50,658 bases of DNA from Clostridia bacterium (GCA_017550315.1 JAFZPN010000155.1:1-50658), one strand, 5' to 3'. Positions 8,604 through 16,634 are shown, numbered from the stretch's first letter. Notes: a model not told the origin generated them from the sequence alone. Numbers and translations are program-made.

Positions 8604-9500
8604 TCATCCTTCCAGGAGGTCGAGCGCGTTGCCGCGGCAGATTTTCTCGTAGGCGCTCCACGAGATCCGCCCGTATCGTACGGCGTCGTCGAGGAAGCCG
8701 GAGAGCTTCATCATGTCGCTGTGCATGTTCCGCGGCGCGCAGATGTCGGTTCCGAAATAGAGCTGATCGGCGAATTCTTCGAGGAATGCCCAGCCGAATT
8801 CCGGGTCGCGGGTGATCGCGTTGTACCCGGAGCCCGCCGAGAGATCGCCGCGGAGGTTCGGGTATTTCCGGAGGAGCTCCGGCACCCGTCCGGGCTTGAC
8901 CTTTCCGGTCGGATAGCCGTTCCGCGATACCTCGTCGGTCACCCCGATCTCCGCCCAGAATTTCTGGGAATGGCCGAAGAATTTTAATTTCGGGAACATG
9001 CCGAGGACCTTTTCCAGCCGCGGCAGGCCGAGATCGTCGACGATGCCGTAGTCCCCGCCCTGATTCCCGATGTGGAAGAGCACGGGCATCCCGCAGCGCT
9101 CACAGTGGCGGAAGAGATTGAGCATCAGCGGATCGTCGAAGGGCTTGTTCTCGCTGATCTCCCCGACGCCCTTTGCGCCGGCTTCCTTATACTGCATGAG
9201 ATAATACGAGAGATCGGTGTCGGGCGAATTGTCCCCGGCGCAGGCGGAGAGCGGCGCAAACCACCAGCCGAAGGTCTCGGGATGGTCTTCGACGAGATGC
9301 ATCGCCTCGCGCGGGGAGCAGATGTCGGTGGAGCCCTCGGGATAGTCGCCGTCGGGCAGCAGGACCCCGCGTTCGATCCCGTAGGCGTCGTAGATGGCGC
9401 GGATCTCCTCGGGCGTCGGATAGCCGTCCCCGTTCGGACGCCGGATCAGGGGCCTCGGAACAGCATGGACGTGAATGTCGATTTTCGGCAGGATTTTCAT
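8604..9500 (-). CDS. Amidohydrolase family metal-dependent hydrolase (TIM barrel)
   Basis: This 298-residue protein belongs to the amidohydrolase-2 group. It opens with KIDIHVHAVPRP, whose His-x-His pair (10 and 12) binds the catalytic metal. Further expected ligands are His in VLFHIGNQGG, His in FFGHSQKFW and Asp in YFGTDICAP near the C-terminus. Members hydrolyse or decarboxylate small ring compounds; lactonases of uronate and sugar-acid pathways are in this family, so a sugar lactone is a reasonable guess. The same frame stays open far upstream through the next gene, but the ATG at 9500 has AAGGAG upstream and matches family length. The gap to the neighbouring isomerase gene is 29 bases. 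Confidence 0.8.
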   Translation of the reverse strand: MKILPKIDIHVHAVPRPLIRRPNGDGYPTPEEIRAIYDAYGIERGVLLPDGDYPEGSTDICSPREAMHLVEDHPETFGWWFAPLSACAGDNSPDTDLSYYLMQYKEAGAKGVGEISENKPFDDPLMLNLFRHCERCGMPVLFHIGNQGGDYGIVDDLGLPRLEKVLGMFPKLKFFGHSQKFWAEIGVTDEVSRNGYPTGKVKPGRVPELLRKYPNLRGDLSAGSGYNAITRDPEFGWAFLEEFADQLYFGTDICAPRNMHSDMMKLSGFLDDAVRYGRISWSAYEKICRGNALDLLEG

Positions 9501-9529
9501 CGGATTCGGATCTCCTTTCTCCGTCCGCG

Positions 9530-10399
9530 TCAGCGCGTGAGCGGGATCCCGTGCGCGGCGAGCTTTTCCCGCAGGAACGTCACGGCGAGGGCGATGTCGT
9601 GCTCGGGGGAGGTATGGACCTCGCGCTCGATGGTGAGCCAGCCGTCGAATCCGGTGGCGGCGAGCGCGGGGAGATAGATATCGAAATCCACGTCGCCCTC
9701 TCCGAGCGGCATCTCGTACCAGGTCCGTTCCCGTTCCAGGGCACGGCGGTAATCCTCGCGCTGCGCGGGCATCAGGTTTTCGTCGTCGAGGTGCTTTTCC
9801 ACCATGAGCCCGTCCTTCGCGTGCGTGTGGACGACGTATTTGCCGAGAAACCGGAGCGCGTTCTCCGGGCGGTCGTCGGCGCACATCACGAGATTCGCGG
9901 GATCGAGATTGATCTTCACCCCGTGTCCGTCGAGCGAATCGAGCAGGCCGCCGAGGATCTCTCCGGGCTCCGGTCCTGTCTCGACGGCGAAGCACGCGCC
10001 GACGGAATCGCCGTAGGCAGAAATGCGGTTCAGGGCGTCGCGCATGGCTTCCTTTTTGGGGCATTCCTCCCGCGGGACGACCCCGATGTGGGAGGTCACG
10101 ATGCCGCATCCCATCCGGACCGCAAGATCGAGCGCGCGGCAGGTCTTCTCCACACACTCGCCGTTCTTTATGGGATCGTCGTATTCATAGCCGCTCAGGC
10201 CGCAGAGCGCGGTCAGGGCAAGCCCGTATTTGCCGAGCAGATCGAGAGTGGATTTAACCGGGTACGCCTCCAGCGCATCCGCCGTCAGATCGCCGACGTC
10301 TACCGTCAGCTGCACCCCGCTCACGCCGAGCGCCGCCGCTTTTTCGAGGTTTTCTTCCATTCCCAGGCGGAAGGAATCGAGCATCACGCCGATTTTCAT
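9530..10399 (-). CDS. Sugar phosphate isomerase/epimerase family TIM barrel protein
   Basis: This 289-residue TIM barrel has all four metal ligands expected of the family in order: Glu in CFAVETGPEPG, Asp in INLDPANLVM, His in YVVHTHAKDG and Glu in WLTIEREVH. It resembles the inosose, tagatose or xylulose epimerase branch more than the endonuclease branch. It starts at ATG 10399 with AGGAGG upstream and ends 29 bases before the amidohydrolase gene. The aldo/keto reductase gene lies 19 bases upstream. Next to a reductase, a DegT enzyme and an amidohydrolase, it probably isomerises a keto-sugar intermediate; the actual substrate is unknown. Confidence 0.82.
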   Translation of the reverse strand: MKIGVMLDSFRLGMEENLEKAAALGVSGVQLTVDVGDLTADALEAYPVKSTLDLLGKYGLALTALCGLSGYEYDDPIKNGECVEKTCRALDLAVRMGCGIVTSHIGVVPREECPKKEAMRDALNRISAYGDSVGACFAVETGPEPGEILGGLLDSLDGHGVKINLDPANLVMCADDRPENALRFLGKYVVHTHAKDGLMVEKHLDDENLMPAQREDYRRALERERTWYEMPLGEGDVDFDIYLPALAATGFDGWLTIEREVHTSPEHDIALAVTFLREKLAAHGIPLTR

Positions 10400-10418
10400 T
10401 TTGCATTTCCTCCTGCTG

Positions 10419-11375
10419 TCATGCTTCCGGGCGCAGATACCGGATCATGTCCGGCGTCAGCGCGCAGTCCAGCCCGCCGAGCGAATCCCGCAGCTGATCC
10501 GGCGTGCGTGCGCCGACGATCGGGAAACACGGGAATCCGAACGGCTGCGCCAGGACCCACGCCATCTGGATCTGCGTGGGCGTGAAGCCGGTTTCCTCCG
10601 CCAGTCTGCCGATCCTGCGGGCGGCGTCGAAATTGTAGTCGTTGGTGTAGGTCTTCACGGCGTGCGGACGCCATGCGCGGGTATCGCCGTCGCGGAGGTA
10701 TTTCGTCAGGATGCCGTTGGCGATGGGCGAATAAGCCCCGACTGCCATGCCGGTCTGACGGTGATACGCGGCGTATTCCCCGTCGAGCCAGTTGCAGTGC
10801 CAGGCGTGATTGTCAACATTGAGACGCGTGAGGTTCATCTCGATCTCGTCGATAAGAAAGCCTTCGATCCCGTGCGCGGCGGACCATGCGGCGGCTTCCT
10901 TCTGCCGCGCGACGGACCAGTTCGAGCAGCCGTAATGGCGGATCCTGCCCTGCCGCTGCATTTCGTGCATGGCGCTGAGGATCTCGCAGACGGGCACGCG
11001 GACGTCGTCCAGGTGCAGAAGATAGAAGTCGACGTAGTCAAAGCCCGTGCGGGAGAGCGTCTCGTCGAGATCTTCGAGCAGCTCCTCGGCATGCATGGCG
11101 CGCGCATCCGGACGGGTGCCGTCCTCGCCGCACTTGGAGGTCAGGACGATGTCCTCCCGGGGGATTCCGCGCGCCCGCAGCCACTTTCCGATGACGCGCT
11201 CGGAATTGCCGTCTCCGTATTCATGGGCGGTGTTGAAGAAGCGGCCTCCCGCCTCGTAATAGGTATCGAAAATGGCAAAGGAGGTCTCGTCGTCCTCCCG
11301 GCTCCCGAGATAGGCGGTGCCGAGACAGACCGCCGACACGGGAAACCCGACGCCCTTCAGCCGGATGGTTCGCAT
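10419..11375 (-). CDS. Aldo/keto reductase with Asn in place of the catalytic Asp
   Basis: This 318-residue protein has the aldo/keto reductase barrel. Three of the four catalytic tetrad residues are present: Tyr53 in HEYGDG, Lys81 in LTSKCGED and His121 in FYLLHLDD. The usual Asp of the DTAxxYG motif is Asn48 here (FFNTAHEYG). The NADPH-binding C-terminal segment FPIVGARTPDQLRDSLGG looks intact. The change may tune activity or mark a dehydrogenase acting on a sugar; it does not prove inactivity. The start at 11375 has AGGAGG upstream. It lies between the DegT gene (12 bases upstream) and the isomerase gene. The family call is firm. Confidence 0.85.
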   Translation of the reverse strand: MRTIRLKGVGFPVSAVCLGTAYLGSREDDETSFAIFDTYYEAGGRFFNTAHEYGDGNSERVIGKWLRARGIPREDIVLTSKCGEDGTRPDARAMHAEELLEDLDETLSRTGFDYVDFYLLHLDDVRVPVCEILSAMHEMQRQGRIRHYGCSNWSVARQKEAAAWSAAHGIEGFLIDEIEMNLTRLNVDNHAWHCNWLDGEYAAYHRQTGMAVGAYSPIANGILTKYLRDGDTRAWRPHAVKTYTNDYNFDAARRIGRLAEETGFTPTQIQMAWVLAQPFGFPCFPIVGARTPDQLRDSLGGLDCALTPDMIRYLRPEA

Positions 11376-11387
11376 GGACGCCTCCTC

Positions 11388-12731
11388 TTATTGGTTCTCC
11401 GAGCCGTACCAGCGGCCGCCCTGCTTTTCGCCCTCGTCGCCTTCGAGCAGCTGCCGGTGGTTTTCGATCACCTTCCGGTAGCCCGCGGCGAAGCGGTCGA
11501 TGATCTCTTTGTCGAGATAGTTGAAGCGCGGGACGGAGAAGCAGTACTTTTTCAGGGACGGATCGCAGAGGCTGTCCTCCTCGCGCACATCGCATGCGTT
11601 GTACCGGATGCGGGAAGGCGTGCCGCTGTGCGTGAGGTCGAAGGTCTTGAAGAGATTGTGCGTATGGAGACAGAAGTTTGCGCCTTCGTAGCAGTAGCCG
11701 CCGTTTTCCGCGCGGACCGCTTCGGCGAACCGCTTCACGGACAGCCCGTCGAGCTGATCCGGGTAATACGCGCCGTGCGGCTCATAGAAGCCCGCCATGT
11801 TCGAGCCGGTCGATTCGTCCACGCGGATCGGACGGATGCCCGGCAGGCCTTCGAGCTGATCCCAGAAATAGTTCATTGCCCGGCGGATCTCGGCAGTACG
11901 CTCGTCGTAGTGCTTGAGCTGATCCCGCGCGATGGCGGTGCAGACCTGATTGGCGCGCCCCTTCACGCCGCCGAGCGCGATGTGATAGTACGGCTTCAGG
12001 TCGTCGCAGTCGGTGATGTAGTTCGCGTTGTTCCGCTCATAATGGCCGAACGCCATGGCGCGCTCGTAGATTGTCCTCTCATCCGTGACCAGAACGCCGA
12101 GCTCGCCACACGCGAAGGATTTGGTGCTCATCAGGGACATCGCCGCGACGTCGCCGAACGTGCCGAGCTTCTTGCCCTTGTAAAGGCCGCCCTGCGCGTG
12201 CGAGACGTCTTCGATCACCTTCAGATTGTGACGGCGCGCGATCTCCATGATCGGATCCATGTCGCAGGGGTAGGCGAGGTAGTGCACCACCATGATCGCC
12301 TTCGTGCGCGGGGTGATGCAGCGCTCGAGATCCGCGGGATCCATCGAGAGCATGTCGTTGATGTTGCAGAACACGGCGGATGCGCCGAAGTTCAGGGCCT
12401 GCGAAACGCTCCCCCAGTAGGTCTTGGTGGGGCAGATGATCTCGTCCCCCTCGCCGAGACCGATCGCGAACATGGCCGCGGTCAGGGACATGGTGCCGTT
12501 GCAGTAGGCGATGGCGTACTTCGTTCCCTGCCAGGCGGCGAATTCCTCCTGAAACTTTTCCGTGACATCCGTGAACGAGAAGGAACCGTCTTCGATCACT
12601 TTCATCGCAGCGGCTTTTGCCTCGTCCGTGAGGATCATTTTGCGGAAGAGCCGGTCATACGTCTCTGCCGGGATCGAGCCGGCGGGAATGACGGGTTCTC
12701 CGCCGAGGATGGCAAGTCTTTCCTGTGTCAT
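11388..12731 (-). CDS. DegT/DnrJ/EryC1/StrS family PLP-dependent aminotransferase
   Basis: This 447-residue protein is a sugar-aminotransferase-type PLP enzyme. It has LAILGGEPVIPAG at the N-terminus, the CNGTMSLTAAM phosphate-binding loop, Asp175 in VIEDVSHAQGG that holds the pyridine nitrogen, and Lys204 in SLMSTKSFACGELG, the PLP Schiff-base lysine. The family normally transfers amino groups to or from keto-sugars. Because its neighbours look catabolic and there is no nucleotide-sugar gene nearby, it may deaminate an amino sugar or be a dehydratase-like relative. ATG 12731 has AAAGGAG upstream and is preferred over an earlier in-frame ATG. It is second in the operon, 38 bases after the GH20-like gene. 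Confidence 0.86.
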   Translation of the reverse strand: MTQERLAILGGEPVIPAGSIPAETYDRLFRKMILTDEAKAAAMKVIEDGSFSFTDVTEKFQEEFAAWQGTKYAIAYCNGTMSLTAAMFAIGLGEGDEIICPTKTYWGSVSQALNFGASAVFCNINDMLSMDPADLERCITPRTKAIMVVHYLAYPCDMDPIMEIARRHNLKVIEDVSHAQGGLYKGKKLGTFGDVAAMSLMSTKSFACGELGVLVTDERTIYERAMAFGHYERNNANYITDCDDLKPYYHIALGGVKGRANQVCTAIARDQLKHYDERTAEIRRAMNYFWDQLEGLPGIRPIRVDESTGSNMAGFYEPHGAYYPDQLDGLSVKRFAEAVRAENGGYCYEGANFCLHTHNLFKTFDLTHSGTPSRIRYNACDVREEDSLCDPSLKKYCFSVPRFNYLDKEIIDRFAAGYRKVIENHRQLLEGDEGEKQGGRWYGSENQ

Positions 12732-12769
12732 GGTGTTCGTCTCCTTTCGGATGGTTCTTGTGTCTGAGA

Positions 12770-13747
12770 TCAGACGCCGCATCGGGCAGCCCGATCGCGC
12801 TCATAATGCTGCTTGGATTCATAGAGCGCGTCCGCCGCCTCGTTGAGATGGTCTTCGGTCGATTCGAGCGTGAGCATCCACGGGGTCTGCATGAAGCCGG
12901 CGAGGCGTTCGTCGGCGATGTGCTCCGCGCAGTACATGGTCAGGAGCTCCATGTTCTCGCGGCAGGACCAGTTGCTCCCCGTCGGGATCTGTTCATAGCC
13001 CGCGCGGTCGAGCTCGTCGAAGCAGGTGAGCATGTTCGCGAGGCCTTCGGACAGCTCCGGACCGCCGAATTCCCGGTTGTAGTACCAGTTGCTCTGCATG
13101 ACCGACTTCGGCATCTTTTTGAGGAAGACCTCGCGGTGATGCCACATGTAGTCCGACCAGATCCACGCGCGGGCCCCTTCGCGCTCGACGCAGTCCATCA
13201 GGTAGTAGAAATCGTGCCACCAGAGGTCGTGCTGGCGGATGACGCAGTAATCGTAATCCCGCTGATGGGCCGCCGTCTCCTCGTCCATGCCGAGATGGAA
13301 GAAGCGCGGCTTGAACAGCGCCGAGACCTCGCGGATCAGATCGGCGCAGACTTCATAATAGACGCGCGTGGAGAGCATCCGGCTGTATTCCCCGAGCCAT
13401 ACGTCGTGGCAGGCAGAGAAATTGAGCTTCGGGACGACTTCAAATCCCATGGACTGCATGTGCGCGATCTCCTTCGCCATCTCCTCCTGCGTCCACGATC
13501 CGCGCACGGCGAGCTCGGGGTGGGATTCGTAGCGCAGCCCTTCGCCGAGGTCGAGCACGATCATGTTGACGCCGTAGGACGCGAGCCGCTCGAGCTGGCG
13601 ATCCCACACGGCGCGGGAAAAGCGCAGCTCCGGGGATGCCACGGCGTCCGGACTGTTCTCGCGTCCGCGGGTGATCCCCTCTTCGTTCCACATGTTGCCG
13701 CCGAGGTGCAGAAGCACGCTCCAGATTTTCTCCTTCAAAACGGTCAT
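12770..13747 (-). CDS. GH20-like (beta-hexosaminidase-like) TIM barrel protein
   Basis: This 325-residue protein resembles the catalytic barrel of family 20 beta-N-acetylhexosaminidases. The barrel strand GFEVVPKLNFSACH and the motif FFHLGMDEE (His151, Asp155, Glu156) correspond to the HxGxDE acid/base motif. The usual N-terminal GH20b domain is missing, so it is a short form. The promoter places transcription start near 13799, which excludes the longer open frame. GAGAGGAG touches the ATG at 13747 with no spacer but stands 9 bases before an in-frame TTG at 13738, so the true start may be TTG. It is the first gene of the 13747-6671 operon. Confidence 0.65.
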   Translation of the reverse strand: MTVLKEKIWSVLLHLGGNMWNEEGITRGRENSPDAVASPELRFSRAVWDRQLERLASYGVNMIVLDLGEGLRYESHPELAVRGSWTQEEMAKEIAHMQSMGFEVVPKLNFSACHDVWLGEYSRMLSTRVYYEVCADLIREVSALFKPRFFHLGMDEETAAHQRDYDYCVIRQHDLWWHDFYYLMDCVEREGARAWIWSDYMWHHREVFLKKMPKSVMQSNWYYNREFGGPELSEGLANMLTCFDELDRAGYEQIPTGSNWSCRENMELLTMYCAEHIADERLAGFMQTPWMLTLESTEDHLNEAADALYESKQHYERDRAARCGV

Positions 13748-13805
13748 CTCCTCTCGTGAATCCGCCGCGGAACCGGTGTCCGGGCATGGTTTTGGTTCTG
13801 CCTCC

Positions 13806-13834
13806 ATTATACACGACCCGGGGGGGCTTGTCAA
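13806..13834 (-). promoter_or_regulatory. Perfect SigA consensus promoter for the GH20-like operon
   Basis: Minus strand TTGACA (13834-13829), a 17-base spacer and TATAAT (13811-13806) match the consensus exactly. The expected transcription start near 13799 gives a leader of about 50 bases. Confidence 0.85.
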
Positions 13835-13858
13835 TGCAAAACGGGAAAAGAACAAACA

Positions 13859-13873
13859 GGCTGTCGCAATAAC
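13859..13873 (+). repeat. Outer repeat fragment, left
   Basis: GGCTGTCGCAATAAC here is nearly the inverse of 14220-14235, whose reverse complement reads GGACTGTCGCATTAAC. The two flank the inner inverted pair, so the whole 13859-14235 block looks like a nested repetitive element. Confidence 0.5.
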
Positions 13874-13910
13874 AAAACTGGTGCTGGTTGTCTTTCCTAC
13901 CCAGCTACAA

Positions 13911-13971
13911 TTTGTCATTGCTGAGGAGTGAATTTCCGCAAGCGGAAACTCTTCGACGTGGCAATCTCTCC
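13911..13971 (+). repeat. Intergenic palindromic repeat, copy 1
   Basis: It begins TTTGTCATTGC and ends GACGTGGCAATCTCTCC; between them is a hairpin TTTCCGC-AA-GCGGAAA (13933-13948). The same ends occur in reverse orientation at 14063-14114 with a different hairpin, so the ends are conserved while the stem has changed on both sides. Confidence 0.75.
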
Positions 13972-14062
13972 GGTATTGAGGAGCACGGCAGAAACCGGGT
14001 ACCAATTACGGATTTGCTGTGCATAGCATTGTCACCAATACTCTGCATCGATCTCCAATTTT

Positions 14063-14114
14063 GGAGAGATTGCCACGTCAGGCGTCTTAGGACGCCTTCC
14101 TCGCAATGACAAAG
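14063..14114 (-). repeat. Intergenic palindromic repeat, copy 2 (inverted)
   Basis: Read on the minus strand it starts CTTTGTCATTGCGAGGA and ends GACGTGGCAATCTCTCC, matching copy 1. Its internal hairpin is GGCGTC-TTAG-GACGCC (14081-14096). The inverted pair about 90 bases apart recalls REPIN-type arrangements. Confidence 0.75.
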
Positions 14115-14185
14115 TGAAGTTTAGCACATGCGACATCCGGAACCCGGATTCTGAATACTTGCTTTCTTTGGAGGGAAAGCGTTGA

Positions 14186-14235
14186 AAAACAAAAGTGGCT
14201 GCCGCATCCCCTTTATCGGGTTAATGCGACAGTCC
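14186..14235 (-). terminator. Hairpin terminator after the gene at 14251
   Basis: On the minus strand GGACTGTCGCAT (14235-14224) can pair with ATGCGGCAGCC (14207-14197), and the run ACTTTTGTTTTTC follows. It lies 15 bases beyond the stop of the 14251-14679 gene. Its arms are related to the outer repeat fragment at 13859, so it may be a repeat recruited as a terminator. Confidence 0.55.
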
Positions 14236-14250
14236 CTTTGCCGTGATGAT

Positions 14251-14679
14251 TTATCCGTGGCAGCGCTTGCACCACGCATATCCCTCGGCGAGAAGCACGT
14301 CGGGATCGTCGGTCTCGCCGCGGTTTTCCGGTTTGATGTCCGCGACGGATGAGCAGGTCGGGAGATGGATCTTCTTCGTCTTCGTGTTGACGACGTAGAC
14401 GATCTCTTCTTCCGGCGCGGCGGCGATTTCGGCGGGTTCTTCGCTGAGGACTTCCGCAAGGACCGACCGCTCGGCGGGATCGGCTGTCTGTCCGGTGTTT
14501 TCCTCCGGAGCGGCAGTCGTCTCGGGGATGACATAGAGGACGGGCTCGTCGTCCGGGGTGCCGAGAGCGCGGTCGGTGGTCTCGGGTGCGGCGATCCAGC
14601 TTTCCCAGCGGAATCCCGCGATCCAGACCGCCGCGATGGCGATCCAGAGGACGGCGAGGAGTGCGATGTTTTTCTTCAT
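14251..14679 (-). CDS. Small membrane-anchored protein with C-terminal His/Cys metal-site motif
   Basis: This 142-residue protein has one N-terminal membrane helix (residues 4-22) and an acidic Pro/Glu/Thr-rich linker to about 92. Its compact C-terminal module is VYVVNTKTKKIHLPTCSSV, then LLAEGYAWCKRCHG. His105, Cys109, Cys137 and Cys140 form the zinc-type site known from the C-termini of many Firmicute nucleases and lipoproteins (the Ada-like metal-binding fold). No nuclease domain accompanies it here. It starts 11 bases after the DUF6807 fusion gene stop and has no ribosome site, so it is probably translated by coupling. The linker suggests the module is outside the membrane. Function unknown. 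Confidence 0.7.
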   Translation of the reverse strand: MKKNIALLAVLWIAIAAVWIAGFRWESWIAAPETTDRALGTPDDEPVLYVIPETTAAPEENTGQTADPAERSVLAEVLSEEPAEIAAAPEEEIVYVVNTKTKKIHLPTCSSVADIKPENRGETDDPDVLLAEGYAWCKRCHG

Positions 14680-14690
14680 GGCGGTCACAT

Positions 14691-16607
14691 TCAGTCGATC
14701 GGGCGGAGCGTATAGTGTACGAACCGGTCGGAAATCTCTTCCCGGCTCATCGGACGGCGGCGGAACAGGATGCGGAAGCGATAGGTCAGCGATTCCCCGT
14801 TTTTGATCGTCAGACCGCCCTTGAAATACAGGTTGTTCGCAGCGAAGAGGCCGTATGCCCGGATGTGCCACGCCGTCGGGAAGCGCTCGTTCTTTTCGTT
14901 GTCGAAGACGGTGACGCCCATCGGACCGATGTCTGCGGGCTCGCCGTAGTAGTCGCACCACGCCGCGGCATGACTCCAGCATTCTCCCTCGCCGACGCCG
15001 CCCCAGGAGTTCGTGAGCTGACCGGCGCCGATGTCCGCACGGAGTTCGTCGCGCAGCCGGATGCCGAGCGGTCCCGCTTCCTTGGTCGGGCCGAAGGTCA
15101 CGTCGCCGTGGTCCGCCCGGAAGGTGACCTCCACGTCCAGCGCGCGGCAGGCGTCGGACTGGTTGTAGACGGTGTACGTCGACGTCTCGCAGACGAGCGG
15201 TTTTCCGTCCGCATCCGTCCAGATGTTGCCGACCGTAAAGGAAGCGTAGGCGGCTTCCTGTTTCAGGTCCCGGATGACCTGATTCCGCACGCATCCGTGT
15301 CCGGGCGTCTCGTTCCAGCAGTCGACACCGTTGACATCGCCCACACCGATGAACACGGAGCGCTGGTGCGGATGCTCGCGCGTATCCGGATCCACACGGG
15401 TGAAGACATTCCCTTCCTCATCCGCGACGGGACCGAAAAAGGGCTTGTCGAATCCATAGGTCACGTACGACCCGAAGAGTTTGTCTCCGATCCGCACGTC
15501 AATCGTCCCGATGTCCCGGCCGTACCGGTGAAAGCTGCCGCGCTCCACCGTCGGGATCCGCCCGACACGCTCATGCCCGAGGGTGAGCGTGAGCTTCTCG
15601 CCCTTCTTCGCCGTGAGGATGACGAGCGCGCCGTCCTTCCACGGGGACGCGGGAAAGAGCTTGCCGTCCGCCTCCGCCGAAGTGATGCCGGCGGGAACGG
15701 TGCCGTGTTCGGGCTTGCAGTACACCGGCTCTTCGCAGAGATCGCGCGCAGGCGTGCAGGTGACGGTATCCGCCACGGCGAAGATCTCGCGCAGATGCGC
15801 AAGCGACGAGACAGCTTCGGCCTTGAAGTCGCGGAAGCCGCATTCGACAGAGACCGCGCCGTCATAGCCGCCCTTGATGAGTTCGGCGGCGAAGCGGCGG
15901 TTGTAGGAGGGATCCGCGCTGTCGTCCGAGCCGGGGGCGGAGCGCTTCGGGGACTCCGCGATGTGGCAGTGCTTCACAAGGTCGAGATACTCCCGGACGC
16001 AGGAGAGATCGGTTCCCTCTTCGGCCATGTGGAAGGCGTCGTAAAGCAGACGGATGTGTTCGTCGTCCATCGCCCGGACTTCTTCTCCGGTTTCGGGGAC
16101 CGTCACGAAGACGTCGGTCTCGGTGTGACGCAGAGGCTCGATCACGATGGTCACGCCGCGATCCGCCGCCGCACGGCCGATTTCGTTCAGGAAAACGGAG
16201 AGCATGTGGTATCCGTCGATGCGGTTCTCCCGGAGGGACCGCGCGCCGCCGCTGCCGAAGACCGCATACGGGATGCCGAGCTTCTGCATGATCGTGAAGA
16301 GCCTGACGGCACGCTCATAATACGGCGTGTGATCCGCGTGAGGATCGGCGAGGCGGTATCCCCATGGGAAAAGGCTGTTGACCGCGATGAGGCCGAGGGG
16401 GCTCCTGCGGTTCTCTTCGACGAGGTAGTCGAGATCCTCCGGGGTGAGGTCGGCGAGCATCCCGCCCGCGCATTCCGTCCGGTCATAGCCGACGGAGAGC
16501 AGAAAACGGCATTTCTCGACGATCTGTCCGGCGGGGGAATCCGGCACTTCGCTCACACCCTCCGGCATCAGGGATCCGCCGGGGATGCAGCAGCTGAACT
16601 GAATCAT
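14691..16607 (-). CDS. Fusion of sugar isomerase TIM barrel and DUF6807 (PmoA-like) domain
   Basis: This 638-residue protein joins two domains usually found in separate genes. Residues 1-280 are an isomerase/epimerase TIM barrel with metal ligands Glu157 (VIEPLRH), Asp190 (YDAFHM), His215 (HCHIAES) and Glu255 (SVECGF). Residues about 340-635 match the DUF6807/PmoA-like family, with the signature EHPHQRSVFIGVGDVNGVD at 411-429 and an intact beta-rich C-terminus. DUF6807 proteins cluster with sugar oxidoreductases and TIM isomerases in polysaccharide loci, but their reaction is unknown. The ATG at 16607 has AGAGG upstream. It is 27 bases downstream of the SGNH hydrolase gene. The fusion implies the two domains handle one substrate in sequence. 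Confidence 0.78.
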   Translation of the reverse strand: MIQFSCCIPGGSLMPEGVSEVPDSPAGQIVEKCRFLLSVGYDRTECAGGMLADLTPEDLDYLVEENRRSPLGLIAVNSLFPWGYRLADPHADHTPYYERAVRLFTIMQKLGIPYAVFGSGGARSLRENRIDGYHMLSVFLNEIGRAAADRGVTIVIEPLRHTETDVFVTVPETGEEVRAMDDEHIRLLYDAFHMAEEGTDLSCVREYLDLVKHCHIAESPKRSAPGSDDSADPSYNRRFAAELIKGGYDGAVSVECGFRDFKAEAVSSLAHLREIFAVADTVTCTPARDLCEEPVYCKPEHGTVPAGITSAEADGKLFPASPWKDGALVILTAKKGEKLTLTLGHERVGRIPTVERGSFHRYGRDIGTIDVRIGDKLFGSYVTYGFDKPFFGPVADEEGNVFTRVDPDTREHPHQRSVFIGVGDVNGVDCWNETPGHGCVRNQVIRDLKQEAAYASFTVGNIWTDADGKPLVCETSTYTVYNQSDACRALDVEVTFRADHGDVTFGPTKEAGPLGIRLRDELRADIGAGQLTNSWGGVGEGECWSHAAAWCDYYGEPADIGPMGVTVFDNEKNERFPTAWHIRAYGLFAANNLYFKGGLTIKNGESLTYRFRILFRRRPMSREEISDRFVHYTLRPID

Positions 16608-16634
16608 GGTTATCCTCTTTTCCCACCCGTCCGA

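Larger units (their letters stand above)
13748..14250. other. Intergenic region: promoter, repeat pair and terminator, no gene
   Basis: This 503-base gap contains the promoter of the GH20-like operon, two inverted repeat copies, flanking fragments of another repeat, and the terminator of the gene at 14251. No open frame here has a ribosome site or a family match. Base composition is clearly more A+T-rich than the flanking genes. Confidence 0.6.

Noticed and set aside
9501-10157. N-terminal extension of the amidohydrolase gene
   Set aside because: It overlaps the isomerase gene in another frame, encodes Arg-rich shadow sequence, and the ATG at 9500 has a good ribosome site.
13748-14250. Small genes in the A+T-rich gap
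   Set aside because: Open frames here have no ribosome site and coincide with the repeat copies.
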